Below are positions 5,479 to 6,071 of a stretch of DNA of 6,071 bases, piece after piece (position 1 is the first letter of the stretch; each line of letters starts with the position of its first letter). Origin of the DNA: Lachnospiraceae bacterium UBA1267 (GTDB taxonomy: Bacteria; Bacillota; Clostridia; Lachnospirales; Lachnospiraceae); assembly GCA_002308115.1 (NCBI GenBank), contig DBVJ01000018.1:1-6071 (forward strand), given 5' to 3'. The translations under genes were made by a program, and so were the position numbers. Below the pieces are notes generated by a model that saw nothing but the letters and a program-made list of their open reading frames with translations, was not told the DNA's origin and did no database searches.

Positions 5479-5865
5479 TTGCTCCTGCTTCTGAACGTCG
5501 CATTGATCGTACCGGTCGCCTTGATGGTCCGTCAAATGAAGCCTGTAAGCCTTACACTGGTTCCGGCTATTTCCATGGCCGCCTATACGACATTCCGTAT
5601 CGTCATGGCCTCCATCCATCTGAAGAAGCGGAAGCTTTCCTCGAACTGTCTGGTACGGCTTCTTCGCACGATCAATTTCATCGACGCGCTTGTAGCGATA
5701 CTGACGCTTCAGAATACCTTGATCATGGTCATTTCAGATGAACGCGGTCTGTCGAAAATGCTGCCTCTTACGGCAATAACCAGTGGTGCGGTCTGGCTCT
5801 TCATTCTGGTTCTTTCCGTGCTGGCGATCCGGAGAGGTGTCAGGCAGATCAAAGGGCTCTCCTAG
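5479..5865 (+). CDS. Small multi-span membrane protein, probably a 5'-truncated remnant
   Basis: From a TTG at 5479 the frame gives 128 residues with four hydrophobic stretches at about 1-17, 26-46, 67-85 and 98-117, separated by short basic loops (HLKKRK, 47-52; RRGVRQIK, 118-125). The segment RTINFIDALVAILTLQNTLI (63-82) and the preceding LLLLNVALIVPVALMV (2-17) resemble an uncharacterised clostridial membrane family I recall as longer at the N-terminus; no function is known to me. The TTG has no ribosome binding site and would cut the protein within its first span, while coding-like sequence continues upstream. It is therefore more likely a decayed gene than an intact short one. It points away from the ABC operon, and its lost 5' end abuts that operon's promoter. 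Confidence 0.5.
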   Translation: MLLLLNVALIVPVALMVRQMKPVSLTLVPAISMAAYTTFRIVMASIHLKKRKLSSNCLVRLLRTINFIDALVAILTLQNTLIMVISDERGLSKMLPLTAITSGAVWLFILVLSVLAIRRGVRQIKGLS

Positions 5866-5876
5866 AAAACCGTTTT

Positions 5877-6005
5877 GTGGGCTTTCAGGAAAACGCCTCG
5901 TAAGGAGGGGGAAACGAAAGACCACTACGCCTTTGCGATACCCCCGTCCGGTCTGGATTACGCAGCTGCCACGGATACGAATCAGAACGCATAAATAGAG
6001 CCCGC
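5877..6005 (+). ncRNA. Candidate structured RNA leader or riboswitch-like attenuator
   Basis: Plus-strand RNA can form a nine-pair helix between GTGGGCTTT (5877-5885) and AGAGCCCGC (5997-6005), with two G-U pairs. It encloses two hairpins. The first is GGA plus GGGGG (5904-5911) with CCCCC, a bulged G, and TCC (5941-5949), and holds a small inner CGC-CTTT-GCG hairpin (5928-5937). The second is TCTGGATT (5952-5959) with AATCAGA (5980-5986), with one bulged G. The 3' arm of the enclosing helix is the 5' arm of the terminator-like hairpin at 5997-6019, so the two are mutually exclusive. I cannot match it to a known riboswitch class. The regulated gene would lie to the right of the window. Confidence 0.4.
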
Positions 6006-6026
6006 TTGACGCGGGCTCTTCTCTTT
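5997..6026 (+). terminator. GC-rich terminator-like hairpin
   Basis: AGAGCCCGC (5997-6005) and GCGGGCTCT (6011-6019) form a perfect 9-bp stem with loop TTGAC, followed by TTCTCTTT (6019-6026). The T-tract is interrupted. On the minus strand the following bases are TATTTAT, also only partly T-rich, so it could serve a minus-strand gene entering from the right edge. Confidence 0.65.
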
Positions 6027-6071
6027 GAGAAATGTCTCCTCAGGCGGTCACATTTTCTCCGGGGCGTCAAA

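Larger units (their letters stand above)
5866..6071. other. Stretch without a convincing gene
   Basis: No reading frame here has both a credible start signal and protein-like composition. A ribosome-binding-like AAGGAGGGGG (5902-5911) is not followed by a nearby start codon and forms one arm of a predicted hairpin. The minus strand from the right edge reads FDAPEKM then TGA (6050-6048). This could be the last seven codons of a gene beyond the window, but seven codons cannot establish that. Confidence 0.5.

Noticed and set aside
5783..5998. 71-codon plus-strand frame reaching the terminator-like hairpin
   Set aside because: It overlaps the membrane protein in another frame, is Arg/Pro-rich without a domain, and has no ribosome binding site at its start.
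5866..6026. Match to a known riboswitch (cobalamin, SAM, TPP, c-di-GMP, glutamine, lysine considered)
   Set aside because: None of the conserved core sequences I know for these classes is present in order, so no class is assigned.
5885..6070. 61-codon minus-strand frame across the right end
   Set aside because: It runs through the 9-bp terminator-like hairpin and is unusually Arg-rich; no ribosome binding site or family resemblance was seen.
6032..6071. Possible plus-strand gene start (ATG at 6032, MSPQAVTFSPGRQ) just after the hairpin
   Set aside because: No ribosome binding site precedes it, and only 13 codons are in the window. It would be the natural target of the candidate attenuator if longer sequence supported it.
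1..6071. CRISPR array, insertion sequence, tRNA or rRNA
   Set aside because: No regularly spaced repeats, transposase-like sequence, terminal inverted repeats or tRNA/rRNA signatures were seen by eye on either strand.

Overview
The window looks like a chromosomal segment of a Gram-positive Firmicute, most likely class Clostridia and possibly Lachnospiraceae-like. The signs are a CIRCE operator in front of groES-groEL, strong AGGAGG-type ribosome binding sites, a Rho with a long disordered insertion, and a lipoprotein with a Thr/Glu/Pro-rich tether. This placement rests on recalled family resemblance, not a search.

Layout. Positions 1-380 (minus) hold the first 24 codons of groEL and all of groES. 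Their promoter and CIRCE site lie at 420-485. Rho (692-2464, plus) is divergent from groES. The two share a roughly 310-bp intergenic region with back-to-back promoters and a G-poor, pyrimidine-rich rho leader. Rho ends at an A/T-flanked hairpin (2482-2519) that can also end the convergent minus-strand unit. That unit reads ABC ATPase (5238-4492), ABC-2 permease (4495-3725), XRE-AbrB fusion regulator (3715-3326), then a lipoprotein (3232-2540). The first three genes are tightly packed, with a 4-bp overlap and a 9-nt gap. The lipoprotein follows after 93 bp with no clear terminator or promoter between. The ABC promoter region (about 5255-5340) carries an inverted repeat just before the first ribosome binding site and three evenly spaced ATATGT/ACATAT motifs, which are candidate operator sites.

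Right end. Positions 5380-5865 (plus) encode a small membrane protein that seems to have lost its N-terminus and start signals, with a likely frameshift at an A6 run. Beyond it, 5866-6071 has no convincing gene. It does hold a plus-strand RNA layout typical of an attenuator or riboswitch: two bulged hairpins enclosed by a 9-pair helix (5877-5885 with 5997-6005), whose 3' arm is also the 5' arm of a GC-rich terminator-like hairpin (5997-6019). Two of the nine pairs are G-U, so the alternative helix forms fully only in plus-strand RNA. This is the best candidate here for something undescribed.

How the parts fit. GroES and GroEL form the HrcA-controlled folding machine. Rho is the transcription terminator. 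The ABC pair is a probable small-molecule or antimicrobial exporter with its own DNA-binding regulator. The lipoprotein may be co-expressed at the cell surface, but its role is unknown.
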